Assembly (NCBI GenBank): GCA_017420455.1
Contig: JAFOJB010000562.1
Location: 1 to 6,999, forward strand
Direction of reading: 5' to 3'
From: Blautia sp.
GTDB taxonomy: Bacteria > Bacillota > Clostridia > Lachnospirales > Lachnospiraceae
Length of the DNA: 6,999 bases
Position 1 is the stretch's first letter; each line of letters starts with the position of its first letter. A program made the translations under genes and the position numbers. Below are positions 1-5,845 of this stretch, piece after piece. The notes beneath the pieces are model-generated. The model was not told the DNA's origin, searched no databases, and worked only from the letters and a program-made list of their open reading frames with translations.

Positions 1-555
1 CCTTCTATCCTGGGCGGCTCTGTCGCGATCTCTGTTCTGTGGCGCGCCCTCTTCAAGGATGATGGACTGATTCAGCAGATGATCCGCCTGCTCGGAGGAA
101 ATCCTCCCAGTTTCATGACAGATCCGAACTGGGCGCTGTTCATCATCTGTCTGCTTCGAGTCTGGCAGTTCGGGTCTACCATGGTCATATTCCTGGCAGC
201 GCTGAAGGGTGTTCCCGAGGACCTGTACGAAGCAGCGTCCATCGACGGCGCCAGGAAATGGAAACAGTTCTTCAGTATCACGGTACCGCTCATCACGCCG
301 GTTATTTTCTATAACCTCATTACGCAGCTGGTACAGGCGTTCCAGGAATTCAACGGCCCCTTCATCATTACCAACGGCGGTCCGAGAGGAAAGACTACTC
401 TCATGTCGATCCTGATCTACAACTCAGCGTTCAAGGCCTACGATATGGGTCTGGCCAGCGCCATGGCGTGGGTACTGTTTATTATTCTCATGATCTTCAC
501 GGCACTGTCGTTCTGGAGCCAGCACTACTGGGTCTATTATTCGGATGAAGGCTAA
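1..555 (+). CDS. ABC sugar transporter permease 1 (UgpA/LacF/LplB type), 5'-truncated by window edge
   Basis: Integral membrane subunit of a carbohydrate ABC importer, one of two permeases forming the channel. The frame is open from base 1 with no start, so the N-terminal part lies outside; 184 residues are visible, about 60% of a typical protein of roughly 290-320 residues. The visible part starts in a hydrophobic segment (PSILGGSVAISVLW) and carries the permease EAA loop that contacts the ATPase: EAASIDGA at visible residues 77-84, followed by a hydrophobic stretch beginning VPLITPVIFYNL. Further hydrophobic helices run to near the C-terminus. The stop TAA at 553-555 overlaps the ribosome binding site of the second permease, so the two are co-translated. 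The family call is firm. The substrate is inferred from the pectin enzymes downstream; the order permease 1 - permease 2 suggests that the solute-binding protein gene lies to the left. Confidence 0.93.
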   Translation, partial: PSILGGSVAISVLWRALFKDDGLIQQMIRLLGGNPPSFMTDPNWALFIICLLRVWQFGSTMVIFLAALKGVPEDLYEAASIDGARKWKQFFSITVPLITPVIFYNLITQLVQAFQEFNGPFIITNGGPRGKTTLMSILIYNSAFKAYDMGLASAMAWVLFIILMIFTALSFWSQHYWVYYSDEG

Positions 556-560
556 GGAGG
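554..560 (+). promoter_or_regulatory. Ribosome binding site deciding the start of permease 2
   Basis: AAGGAGG sits 8 bases before ATG 569 and overlaps the stop codon of permease 1. This favours ATG 569 over the in-frame ATG at 545, which lies inside the upstream gene and has no such site. Confidence 0.85.
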
Positions 561-568
561 GACGGAAT

Positions 569-1468
569 ATGGCAAATACAAATACAAAAGATCTTTCTTA
601 TGAATACAACAGGAGAGTCGCCCGGAAGAGAAACATCCAGACAACTATCCGTTATATCGTCCTGATCGTAGTGGGTATTTTCATGGTCTATCCTCTGATA
701 TGGATGATCGGAGCCACCTTTAAGCCGAACAATGAGATCTTTGCGGGGCTGAACATCTTCCCGGTGCATCCCACCCTGGAAGGATATCAGAACGCTGTCA
801 AGAGCTACGGAGGAAATATCAATATCTGGAAAGCTCTGATCAATACCTTTACCATCGTGATCCCGAAGGTGATCTTCACCGTGATCTCTGCAACGATCAC
901 GGCCTACGGTTTCGGAAGATTCGATTTCGTCGGGAAGAAGATTCTGTACCCGATCATGATCAGCACGCTGTTCCTGCCCCAGGTAGTTCTGAACGTCCCC
1001 CAGTATATTCTGTATAACAAGCTGGGATGGATCGGTTCTCCCCTCTATCTGCCTCTGATCATTCCATCGCTGTTTGCGTGCGATACCTACTTTATCTTCA
1101 TGCTGGTGCAGTTCCTGCACAATGTGCCGAGAGAACTGGAGGAGGCGGCGAAGATCGATGGATGTAATGTGGTCCAGACCCTGGTCAAGGTGGTCGTGCC
1201 CATGCTGATGCCTGCCATCGTTTCCTGTGCTCTGTTCCAGTTCATGTGGTCCAGCAACGACTTTATGGGACCGCTGCTTTATGTCAACACACCTGCAAAA
1301 TATCCGGCTTCCTATTTTGTGAAGCTTTCTATGGACTCGGATGCCGGCTTCAGCTGGAACCGGGTGCTCGCTACTTCCCTGATTTCGATCATTCCTTCTA
1401 TCGTGATCTTCTTCCTTGCGCAGGATCAGTTTGTAGAAGGTATTTCAGCAGGCGGCGTGAAGGGCTGA
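569..1468 (+). CDS. ABC sugar transporter permease 2 (MalG/UgpE/LacG type)
   Basis: Second membrane subunit of the same carbohydrate importer, 299 residues, a normal full length for the family. A basic cytoplasmic N-terminus (NRRVARKRN) precedes the first membrane helix at about residues 27-48, and about five further hydrophobic segments follow (roughly 92-112, 127-146, 160-182, 204-226, 268-291). The EAA loop is EEAAKIDG at residues 191-198, followed by a hydrophobic VVVPMLMPA segment. The C-terminus ends in the GISAGGVKG-type tail common in MalG-like permeases. It follows permease 1 by 13 bases in an evident operon. The substrate is not readable from the permease itself; pectic oligosaccharides are inferred from the GH28, CE8 and Kdu genes nearby. 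No ATPase gene is visible; in Firmicutes such importers often share a general MsmX-type ATPase encoded elsewhere. Confidence 0.95.
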   Translation: MANTNTKDLSYEYNRRVARKRNIQTTIRYIVLIVVGIFMVYPLIWMIGATFKPNNEIFAGLNIFPVHPTLEGYQNAVKSYGGNINIWKALINTFTIVIPKVIFTVISATITAYGFGRFDFVGKKILYPIMISTLFLPQVVLNVPQYILYNKLGWIGSPLYLPLIIPSLFACDTYFIFMLVQFLHNVPRELEEAAKIDGCNVVQTLVKVVVPMLMPAIVSCALFQFMWSSNDFMGPLLYVNTPAKYPASYFVKLSMDSDAGFSWNRVLATSLISIIPSIVIFFLAQDQFVEGISAGGVKG

Positions 1469-1490
1469 TTTTCTGCAGATAAACCATCAG

Positions 1491-1499
1491 GCGGCTGCA
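1491..1499 (+). repeat. Left copy of a 9-bp direct repeat flanking the intergenic hairpin
   Basis: GCGGCTGCA occurs here and again at 1540-1548. The two copies flank the inverted repeat 1503-1536 with exactly three bases between repeat and hairpin on each side. This could be a target-site duplication, a pair of regulator half-sites, or coincidence. Confidence 0.6.
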
Positions 1500-1502
1500 A
1501 TT

Positions 1503-1536
1503 GGGGATGCCGCGCAGGAAACGGCGCGGCTTCCCC
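1503..1536 (+). other. Strong GC-rich intergenic hairpin (not a T-tailed terminator)
   Basis: The arms 1503-1515 and 1524-1536 are 13 bases each and pair with a single T-T mismatch (1508/1531), around an 8-base loop (1516-1523). In RNA the stem can extend by G-U pairs to 1500/1539. No T-run follows, so it is not a standard intrinsic terminator. It lies 34 bases after the permease 2 stop and before the GH28 ribosome binding site. A likely role is blocking 3' exonucleases or setting different transcript levels for transporter and enzyme genes; it might also be a small palindromic insertion. Confidence 0.75.
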
Positions 1537-1539
1537 GGT

Positions 1540-1548
1540 GCGGCTGCA
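1540..1548 (+). repeat. Right copy of the 9-bp direct repeat flanking the intergenic hairpin
   Basis: Exact second copy of GCGGCTGCA, the partner of 1491-1499, placed symmetrically three bases beyond the outer end of the inverted repeat. Confidence 0.6.
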
Positions 1549-1557
1549 TTTCCGTTG

Positions 1558-1563
1558 AAAGGA
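1558..1563 (+). promoter_or_regulatory. Ribosome binding site deciding the start of the GH28 gene
   Basis: AAAGGA lies 6 bases before ATG 1570. The in-frame alternative start TTG 1501 lies inside the hairpin, has no comparable site, and would add 23 residues rich in Arg and Gly that do not look like family sequence or a signal peptide. Confidence 0.7.
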
Positions 1564-1569
1564 CAGCTT

Positions 1570-3141
1570 ATGGAATTAAAGATTCTCCGCCATTTTTCCA
1601 GAAGTGCGGTTCTGGAGATCGCAGACGGCGGCAGGTACTATACCCGTAATCAGTATCAGGTTTTTGTAAACGGCAGCTATTCTCTGACTGCGGACAGGAC
1701 GATCTGCAGTCTTTTCGGCCTGCGGCCGGATATGGACGCCGAGATTCTGGTGAGAAACCAGGAAACCGGGGAAGAAGCAAGATGCGCCTTTCATACGGAA
1801 AAGGAATCCGTCACGCTGAATGTGCGCGATTTCGGCGCTTCAGGCGACGGGGAGACGGATGATACCCTGTATCTTCAGACTGCCATCGATGTCTGCCCGA
1901 AGGGCGGCCGGGTGCTGGTCCCGGAGGGGGTGTACAAATTCCGCTGCCTGGTATTGAAGAGCAATCTGCAGCTCTGTCTGGAAAAAGGGGCTGTGCTTTC
2001 TGCTTTTACGGACCCCGGGAAGCTGCCTCTGCTGCCCGGAGCCGTGCAGACCTACGACGAGGAGGGCGAGTTCCTGCTTGGAACCTGGGAAGGAAATCCG
2101 CTTCCTTCCTACACCGGCATTGTCTCCGGCTTTGGGGCGGAAAATGTCCTGATCTACGGGGAAGGTATCCTGGACGGGTGCGCGGCGAAGGAAAACTGGT
2201 GGCAGAAAAAGCTGCAGAAGGTCCTGCCCGCAAGGCCGAGGCTCCTTTTCCTGCATCACTGCGCGCATGTGACAGTACAGGGGATCACATTGAGGAACAG
2301 TCCGTCCTGGACGATACACCCCTATTTCTGCGAGGATATCTCATTCTATGGGATGAAGGTCGAAAATCCGGCAATCTCCCCCAATACGGACGGGCTGGAT
2401 CCGGAATCCTGCGACGGGGTGAAGATCATCGGAATGCGGTTTTCCCTGGGGGACGACTGCATCGCGGTGAAGGCCGGGAAGATCTATATGGCGGAAAAGT
2501 ACAGGACTCCCTGCAGGAATATCGAGATCCGCCAGTGCCTGCTGGAAAACGGGCACGGGGCTGTCACCATCGGATCCGAGATGGCCGGCGGCGTCATCAA
2601 TATGAAGGTTTCAGATTGTCTCTTCCTGCATACAGACAGGGGGCTTCGGATAAAGACACGCCGGGGCAGAGGCCGCCTTGCGGTGATCGATGATATTGAA
2701 TTCCGGAACATCACCATGGATCATGTCATGACGCCTGTTGTGATCAACAGTTTTTATTTCTGCGACCCGGACGGCCATACCTCCTATGTACAGCAGAGGG
2801 AGGGATACGAGGCGGACGAGAGGACTCCGGAGATCAGAAAGCTTGGCTTTTATGATGTCGAATGCACGAACTGCCATGTACAGGCGGTATATGTGGAAGG
2901 GCTGCCGGAGAAGAAGATAGAACAGCTGATTCTTTCGAATGTGAGCTTCTCCTTCGCGAAGGAGGCTGTAAGCGGTGTTCCCGCCATGTCGGAGGGAGTA
3001 GAGCCCCGCAGTAAGGCCGGGATCTTTATTTCCGGCGTGAAGGAGCTTACCTTTGCAGATGTTGTTCTGGAGGGACAGGAGGGGGACGCCCTTGTGCTGA
3101 CTTCGGTTGACAACGTGAAAGGGAATGTGGTCGAAAAATGA
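1570..3141 (+). CDS. Glycoside hydrolase family 28 polygalacturonase, predicted cytoplasmic
   Basis: Hydrolyses alpha-1,4-galacturonosyl links of (oligo)galacturonan by inversion; 523 residues. Residues about 1-80 look like a small beta-sandwich (fibronectin III-like: VFVNGSY, then LFGLRPDMDAEILVR). The beta-helix opens with the pectate-lyase-superfamily motif VRDFGASGDGETDDT (85-99). All GH28 signatures are present: NTDG at 272-275, GDDC with Asp295 and Asp296 as candidate catalytic acids, GHG with His329, and RIK at 360-362. There is no hydrophobic N-terminal segment, so no signal peptide; the protein should act on imported oligomers, as reported for some bacterial exo-polygalacturonases. 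Exo action is inferred from this and from the accessory domain. It follows the transporter genes across a hairpin and is overlapped by the next gene. Relatives acting on rhamnogalacturonan or unsaturated ends cannot be excluded. Confidence 0.93.
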   Translation: MELKILRHFSRSAVLEIADGGRYYTRNQYQVFVNGSYSLTADRTICSLFGLRPDMDAEILVRNQETGEEARCAFHTEKESVTLNVRDFGASGDGETDDTLYLQTAIDVCPKGGRVLVPEGVYKFRCLVLKSNLQLCLEKGAVLSAFTDPGKLPLLPGAVQTYDEEGEFLLGTWEGNPLPSYTGIVSGFGAENVLIYGEGILDGCAAKENWWQKKLQKVLPARPRLLFLHHCAHVTVQGITLRNSPSWTIHPYFCEDISFYGMKVENPAISPNTDGLDPESCDGVKIIGMRFSLGDDCIAVKAGKIYMAEKYRTPCRNIEIRQCLLENGHGAVTIGSEMAGGVINMKVSDCLFLHTDRGLRIKTRRGRGRLAVIDDIEFRNITMDHVMTPVVINSFYFCDPDGHTSYVQQREGYEADERTPEIRKLGFYDVECTNCHVQAVYVEGLPEKKIEQLILSNVSFSFAKEAVSGVPAMSEGVEPRSKAGIFISGVKELTFADVVLEGQEGDALVLTSVDNVKGNVVEK

Positions 3142-3827
3142 GATTCTTCAGTTATGATAACCCGGTGTGGCGCTTCCTTCTCCGGGTGGGAAACATCTGG
3201 ATCCTGAATATGATCTGGCTTCTGGTAAGCCTCCCTGTTTTTACGCTGGGGGCTTCCACCACAGCGCTCATTTACAGCTGTATGAAGCTGCAGAAGGATG
3301 AAGGCTATCCCATTGCAAATTTCTTCCATTCCTTTAAGGACAATTTCAGACAGGCTACCGTCATCTGGCTGCTCTATGCGGCTGTCGGCGCGCTTCTTGC
3401 CTGGGGGCTGATCTTCTGGAACCAGACGGACCGGACAAACCTGAAGATTTCCTGGGCGCTCGTCCTGGCACTCCTGATCCCCTGGCTGCTTTCGCTTCTG
3501 TATGTATTCGCCGTACAGTCGAAATTCGTCAACACAGTGAAGAATACGATCCATTACGCGGTCATTCTTTGCGTAAAGCACTGGAAATATACACTGCAGA
3601 TGGTGGTTGTCCTTGCGGCCGTCTGTTACTTTAACCTTACCAGCGTGGTGCTGGTCAACTTTATCACCCTGGTCATCGGAGTGGGGCTGGTGGTCTATCT
3701 GTTTTCCTTCTATTATGCGAGGATTTTTGATAATTACATTAAGACAGAGGAACCGCTCACGCCGGAAGAGCAGTATGCTTCCGGTGACAGTGAAGAACCG
3801 GCAGGCCGGAGTGAGCAGGACAGCTGA
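3138..3827 (+). CDS. DUF624 / YesL-family membrane protein
   Basis: A 229-residue membrane protein of unknown biochemical role. The family (DUF624, YesL of Bacillus subtilis) is repeatedly found beside ABC sugar importers and pectin or rhamnogalacturonan genes. Visible features: the N-terminal FFSYDNPVWRF; about five hydrophobic segments near residues 19-40, 72-94, 104-126, 152-168 and 170-190; the conserved SLPVFTLGASTTAL block at 31-44; and FFHSFKDNFRQATVIWL at 62-78. The C-terminal ~30 residues are acidic and polar, probably disordered. The start codon overlaps the GH28 stop as ATGA, and no well-spaced ribosome binding site is seen, which points to translational coupling with GH28. A role in assembly or regulation of the importer is a guess from context. 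The family call is firm; the function is unknown. Confidence 0.9.
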   Translation: MRFFSYDNPVWRFLLRVGNIWILNMIWLLVSLPVFTLGASTTALIYSCMKLQKDEGYPIANFFHSFKDNFRQATVIWLLYAAVGALLAWGLIFWNQTDRTNLKISWALVLALLIPWLLSLLYVFAVQSKFVNTVKNTIHYAVILCVKHWKYTLQMVVVLAAVCYFNLTSVVLVNFITLVIGVGLVVYLFSFYYARIFDNYIKTEEPLTPEEQYASGDSEEPAGRSEQDS

Positions 3828-3864
3828 CAGTACAGGTCAGATAACACTATCGTTTCAGACAGGA

Positions 3865-3870
3865 AGAGGA
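3865..3870 (+). promoter_or_regulatory. Ribosome binding site of kduI
   Basis: AGAGGA within a longer purine run (3861-3873) lies 5 bases before ATG 3876 and supports this start. The gap 3828-3875 shows no promoter or terminator, so read-through from the preceding genes is likely. Confidence 0.7.
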
Positions 3871-3875
3871 AAATC

Positions 3876-4718
3876 ATGGATATTCGTTACTCAGTGAATC
3901 AGAGAGATTTTAAAAGATATACCACACAGGAGATCAGAGATGAGTTCCTGATCACCGGACTGTATCAGCCGGACCAGGTAACGGCAGTCTATTCCCATGT
4001 GGACAGAATGGTGACCATGGGCTGCATGCCTGTGAACGAAGAGGTTTCGATCGACAAGGGGATCGATGTATGGCACAATTTCGGGACCAGCTATATTCTG
4101 GAGAGAAGAGAGCTTGGAATGTTCAATATCGGCGGCCCCGGGATCGTTAAGGCAGACGACGAGACCTTCGAGCTGAATTACAAGGATTGTCTCTATGTGA
4201 CGATGGGGACGAAAAAGCTTACCTTCCAGAGCAAGGATCCTTCGGCTCCCGCAAAGTTTTACATGGTCAGCGCTCCGGCCCACAGAGCCTGCAGGACCAC
4301 GTTTATCTCCATCGAACAGGCCAACAAGCGCCCGGTAGGAGATATAAAGACCTCCAACAAGAGGACCATCAATCAGTTTATCCATCCGGATGTGCTGGAG
4401 ACCTGCCAGCTTTCCATGGGCATGACGGTTCTGGAGCCCGGAAGCGTATGGAATACCATGCCAGCCCATACCCACGAGCGCCGCATGGAGGTGTATATGT
4501 ATTTCGAGGTTCCGGAGGACAATGTTGTCTTCCATATGATGGGGGAAGGAAACGAGACCCGTCATATTGTCATGCAGAATGAAGAAGCCGTCATCAGCCC
4601 CTCCTGGAGCATCCATGCCGGCGCAGGCACCTCCAACTATACCTTTATCTGGGCGATGGGCGGAGAGAATCAGGCGTTCGACGATATGGACAACATCCCG
4701 ACCACAGAGCTCCGGTAA
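3876..4718 (+). CDS. kduI: 5-dehydro-4-deoxy-D-glucuronate isomerase (KduI)
   Basis: Isomerises 4-deoxy-L-threo-5-hexosulose uronate, the product of unsaturated galacturonate, to 3-deoxy-D-glycero-2,5-hexodiulosonate in cytoplasmic pectin and glycosaminoglycan breakdown. The protein has 280 residues, matching the usual ~278. It reads as a cupin-type KduI throughout: N-terminal DFKRYTTQEIRDEFLI, central IGGPGIVKADDETFEL, and the metal site HTHERRMEVYMYF. Predicted zinc ligands are His198, His200, Glu205 and His247, equal in spacing to the four ligands of the E. coli enzyme (offset of two). It lies 48 bases after the DUF624 gene and 113 bases before the SDR gene that would take its product. Its presence implies that unsaturated uronates are formed somewhere in the cell, although no lyase or unsaturated-uronyl hydrolase lies in this window. 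Confidence 0.97.
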   Translation: MDIRYSVNQRDFKRYTTQEIRDEFLITGLYQPDQVTAVYSHVDRMVTMGCMPVNEEVSIDKGIDVWHNFGTSYILERRELGMFNIGGPGIVKADDETFELNYKDCLYVTMGTKKLTFQSKDPSAPAKFYMVSAPAHRACRTTFISIEQANKRPVGDIKTSNKRTINQFIHPDVLETCQLSMGMTVLEPGSVWNTMPAHTHERRMEVYMYFEVPEDNVVFHMMGEGNETRHIVMQNEEAVISPSWSIHAGAGTSNYTFIWAMGGENQAFDDMDNIPTTELR

Positions 4719-4812
4719 GGAACCGGTCGGATATACATGATTCAAATACGGCACTGTGAAATCCGGGAATACACTGTCCGGGTGATGCAGAGTAATTCGT
4801 GACTACAAGAAA

Positions 4813-4820
4813 GAGGAGGA
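4813..4820 (+). promoter_or_regulatory. Ribosome binding site deciding the start of the SDR gene
   Basis: GAGGAGGA lies 11 bases before ATG 4832 and 20 before the in-frame ATG 4841. The upstream in-frame GTG 4799 precedes the site and is therefore unlikely. ATG 4832 is preferred. Confidence 0.75.
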
Positions 4821-4831
4821 TTACATCCACC

Positions 4832-5632
4832 ATGAATATTATGCAGAAATTCTCGCTGGAGGGCAAGGTGGCTCTTGTTACCGGCGCGGCTTACGGCATC
4901 GGGTTTGCCATCGCGGAAGGTCTTGCCGGCGCCGGCGCCAGGATCGCTTTTAACTGCAGGAGCCAGCACCATATGGACAAGGCGCTTGCGGATTACGCGG
5001 CCAAAGGCATCGAGGCAAAGGGCTATATCTGTGATGTTACAAAGGAAGACCAGGTACAGAAGATGGTCGCCGACATCAGAAAGGATCTTGGCTCCGTCGA
5101 TATCCTTGTCAATAACGCTGGTATTATCAAGCGGATTCCCATGGCAGAGATGTCTGTGGAGGAATTCCGCGAGGTCGTGGATATCGATCTGACCGCAGCC
5201 TTCATCATGTCCAAGGCAGTCCTGCCGGATATGATGGAGAAGAAGAGCGGCAAGATCATCAACATCTGCTCCATGATGAGCGAGCTCGGACGCGAGACCG
5301 TTTCCGCCTATGCTTCCGCAAAGGGAGGACTGAAGATGCTCACGAAGAACATCGCCTCCGAATACGGCAGCTATAACATTCAGTGCAACGGAATCGGGCC
5401 GGGATATATCGCAACGCCCCAGACCGCGCCGCTTCGTGAACGCCAGGCAGACGGAAGCCGTCATCCCTTTGACAGCTTTATCATTGCCAAGACCCCCGCA
5501 GAGCGCTGGGGAGATCCGGAGGATCTGATGGGAGCGGCGGTATTTCTTGCTTCCCCCGCTTCTGATTTTGTAAATGGACACATTCTTTATGTAGACGGCG
5601 GTATTCTTGCCTATATCGGAAAACAGCCGTGA
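4832..5632 (+). CDS. kduD: Short-chain dehydrogenase: KduD / gluconate 5-dehydrogenase type
   Basis: NAD(P)-dependent reductase of 266 residues. Beside kduI it most plausibly reduces 3-deoxy-D-glycero-2,5-hexodiulosonate to 2-keto-3-deoxygluconate. Classical SDR features are complete: cofactor motif TGAAYGIG at 17-24, NNAG at 94-97, and catalytic Ser137, Tyr150 and Lys154 (YASAK). The usual fourth catalytic residue, Asn in helix 4, is Asp119 here (VDIDLTAAF). The central ICSMMSELGRETVSAY and the tail HILYVDGGILAYIGKQP resemble, from memory, the Firmicutes proteins annotated as gluconate 5-dehydrogenase (for example that of Streptococcus suis) more than E. coli KduD. Substrate is therefore less certain than fold: 5-keto-gluconate/gluconate is the alternative. 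It is the last gene before a strong terminator. The 113-base gap before it has no obvious promoter or terminator, so it is probably in the kduI transcript. Confidence 0.9.
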   Translation: MNIMQKFSLEGKVALVTGAAYGIGFAIAEGLAGAGARIAFNCRSQHHMDKALADYAAKGIEAKGYICDVTKEDQVQKMVADIRKDLGSVDILVNNAGIIKRIPMAEMSVEEFREVVDIDLTAAFIMSKAVLPDMMEKKSGKIINICSMMSELGRETVSAYASAKGGLKMLTKNIASEYGSYNIQCNGIGPGYIATPQTAPLRERQADGSRHPFDSFIIAKTPAERWGDPEDLMGAAVFLASPASDFVNGHILYVDGGILAYIGKQP

Positions 5633-5639
5633 TAACCTC

Positions 5640-5679
5640 AGACGGCCGGGAAGAGTATTCTTGTTGGCCGTCTTTTTTT
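5640..5679 (+). terminator. Intrinsic terminator ending the transporter-GH28-kdu operon
   Basis: The arms AGACGGCC (5640-5647) and GGCCGTCT (5666-5673) form an 8-bp stem. Within the loop, AAGA (5651-5654) and TCTT (5659-5662) can pair to lengthen the hairpin. A run of seven T (5673-5679) follows directly. It starts 7 bases after the SDR stop codon. There is no T-run on the opposite strand, so it acts in one direction only. Confidence 0.93.
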
Positions 5680-5724
5680 CCTGAGAGGAAAAACGGAGCC
5701 TGTTTTCCGGTGGGAACGGTGCCT

Positions 5725-5740
5725 GACCGGTCCGGCCGGA
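5725..5740 (+). other. Overlapping GC-rich palindromes in the gap before the pectinesterase gene
   Basis: GACCGGTC (5725-5732) and TCCGGCCGGA (5731-5740) are perfect palindromes that overlap by two bases. They lie between the terminator and the pectinesterase gene. They could be operator or structural elements, or a by-product of GC-rich sequence; no known site is recognised. Confidence 0.35.
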
Positions 5741-5754
5741 GGAAAAGGCAGGCA

Positions 5755-5768
5755 GAATGCATGCGTTC
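5755..5768 (+). promoter_or_regulatory. Imperfect 14-bp palindrome, possible operator upstream of pectinesterase
   Basis: GAATGCATGCGTTC is palindromic except for one position pair (T5758/G5765). It lies 78 bases before the pectinesterase start, in the gap where a promoter for that gene should be. No convincing -35/-10 pair is seen near it. The regulator, if any, is unknown. Confidence 0.25.
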
Positions 5769-5835
5769 TTTCCCGGCAGATACCTGTCAGGGATACAACC
5801 TGCACCGCAGAAAAAAACAGCCGGAACAGTTTTTT

Positions 5836-5840
5836 AAGGA
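5836..5840 (+). promoter_or_regulatory. Ribosome binding site of the pectinesterase gene
   Basis: AAGGA lies 5 bases before ATG 5846. A second AAAGGA (5840-5845) abuts that ATG and lies 12 bases before the in-frame ATG 5858, so the start could be four codons later; ATG 5846 fits best. Confidence 0.6.
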
Positions 5841-5845
5841 AAGGA

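Noticed and set aside
497..1120. Minus-strand open frame of 207 codons opposite permease 2
   Set aside because: The translation is rich in Asp, His and Gln with no hydrophobic core or motif, as expected from antisense of membrane-helix codons.
1500..1539. Intrinsic terminator after permease 2
   Set aside because: The stem is strong but the following bases are CGGCTGCA, not a T-run, so a plain intrinsic terminator is not supported.
1501..1569. TTG-started N-terminal extension of GH28
   Set aside because: It would begin inside the hairpin, has no ribosome site, and adds an Arg/Gly-rich stretch without the hydrophobic core of a signal peptide; ATG 1570 has a good site.
2850..3581. Minus-strand open frame of 243 codons across the GH28/DUF624 junction
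   Set aside because: It spans two well-supported plus-strand genes and shows no domain or ribosome site.
3891..4754. Long open frame (287 codons) on the minus strand opposite kduI
   Set aside because: It mirrors kduI almost exactly, its translation has no recognisable family and reads as low-complexity antisense sequence, and kduI itself is unmistakable. It comes from codon bias of the real gene.
4756..4775. Possible CcpA cre site (TGAAATCCGGGAATACA region)
   Set aside because: It lacks the central CG and the symmetric arms of the cre consensus.
4737..4802. 21-codon small open frame between kduI and the SDR gene
   Set aside because: The nearest AAGGA (4717-4721) is 15 bases from the ATG, too far, and the peptide has no membrane segment or leader-like run of codons.
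4742..5581. Long open frame (279 codons) on the minus strand opposite the SDR gene
   Set aside because: Shadow of the SDR gene; the translation lacks any recognisable motif, while the plus-strand frame has all SDR motifs.
5680..5708. Second hairpin GGAAAA/TTTTCC after the main terminator
   Set aside because: A 6-bp mostly A-T stem with a 10-base loop is weak and has no role distinguishable from chance.
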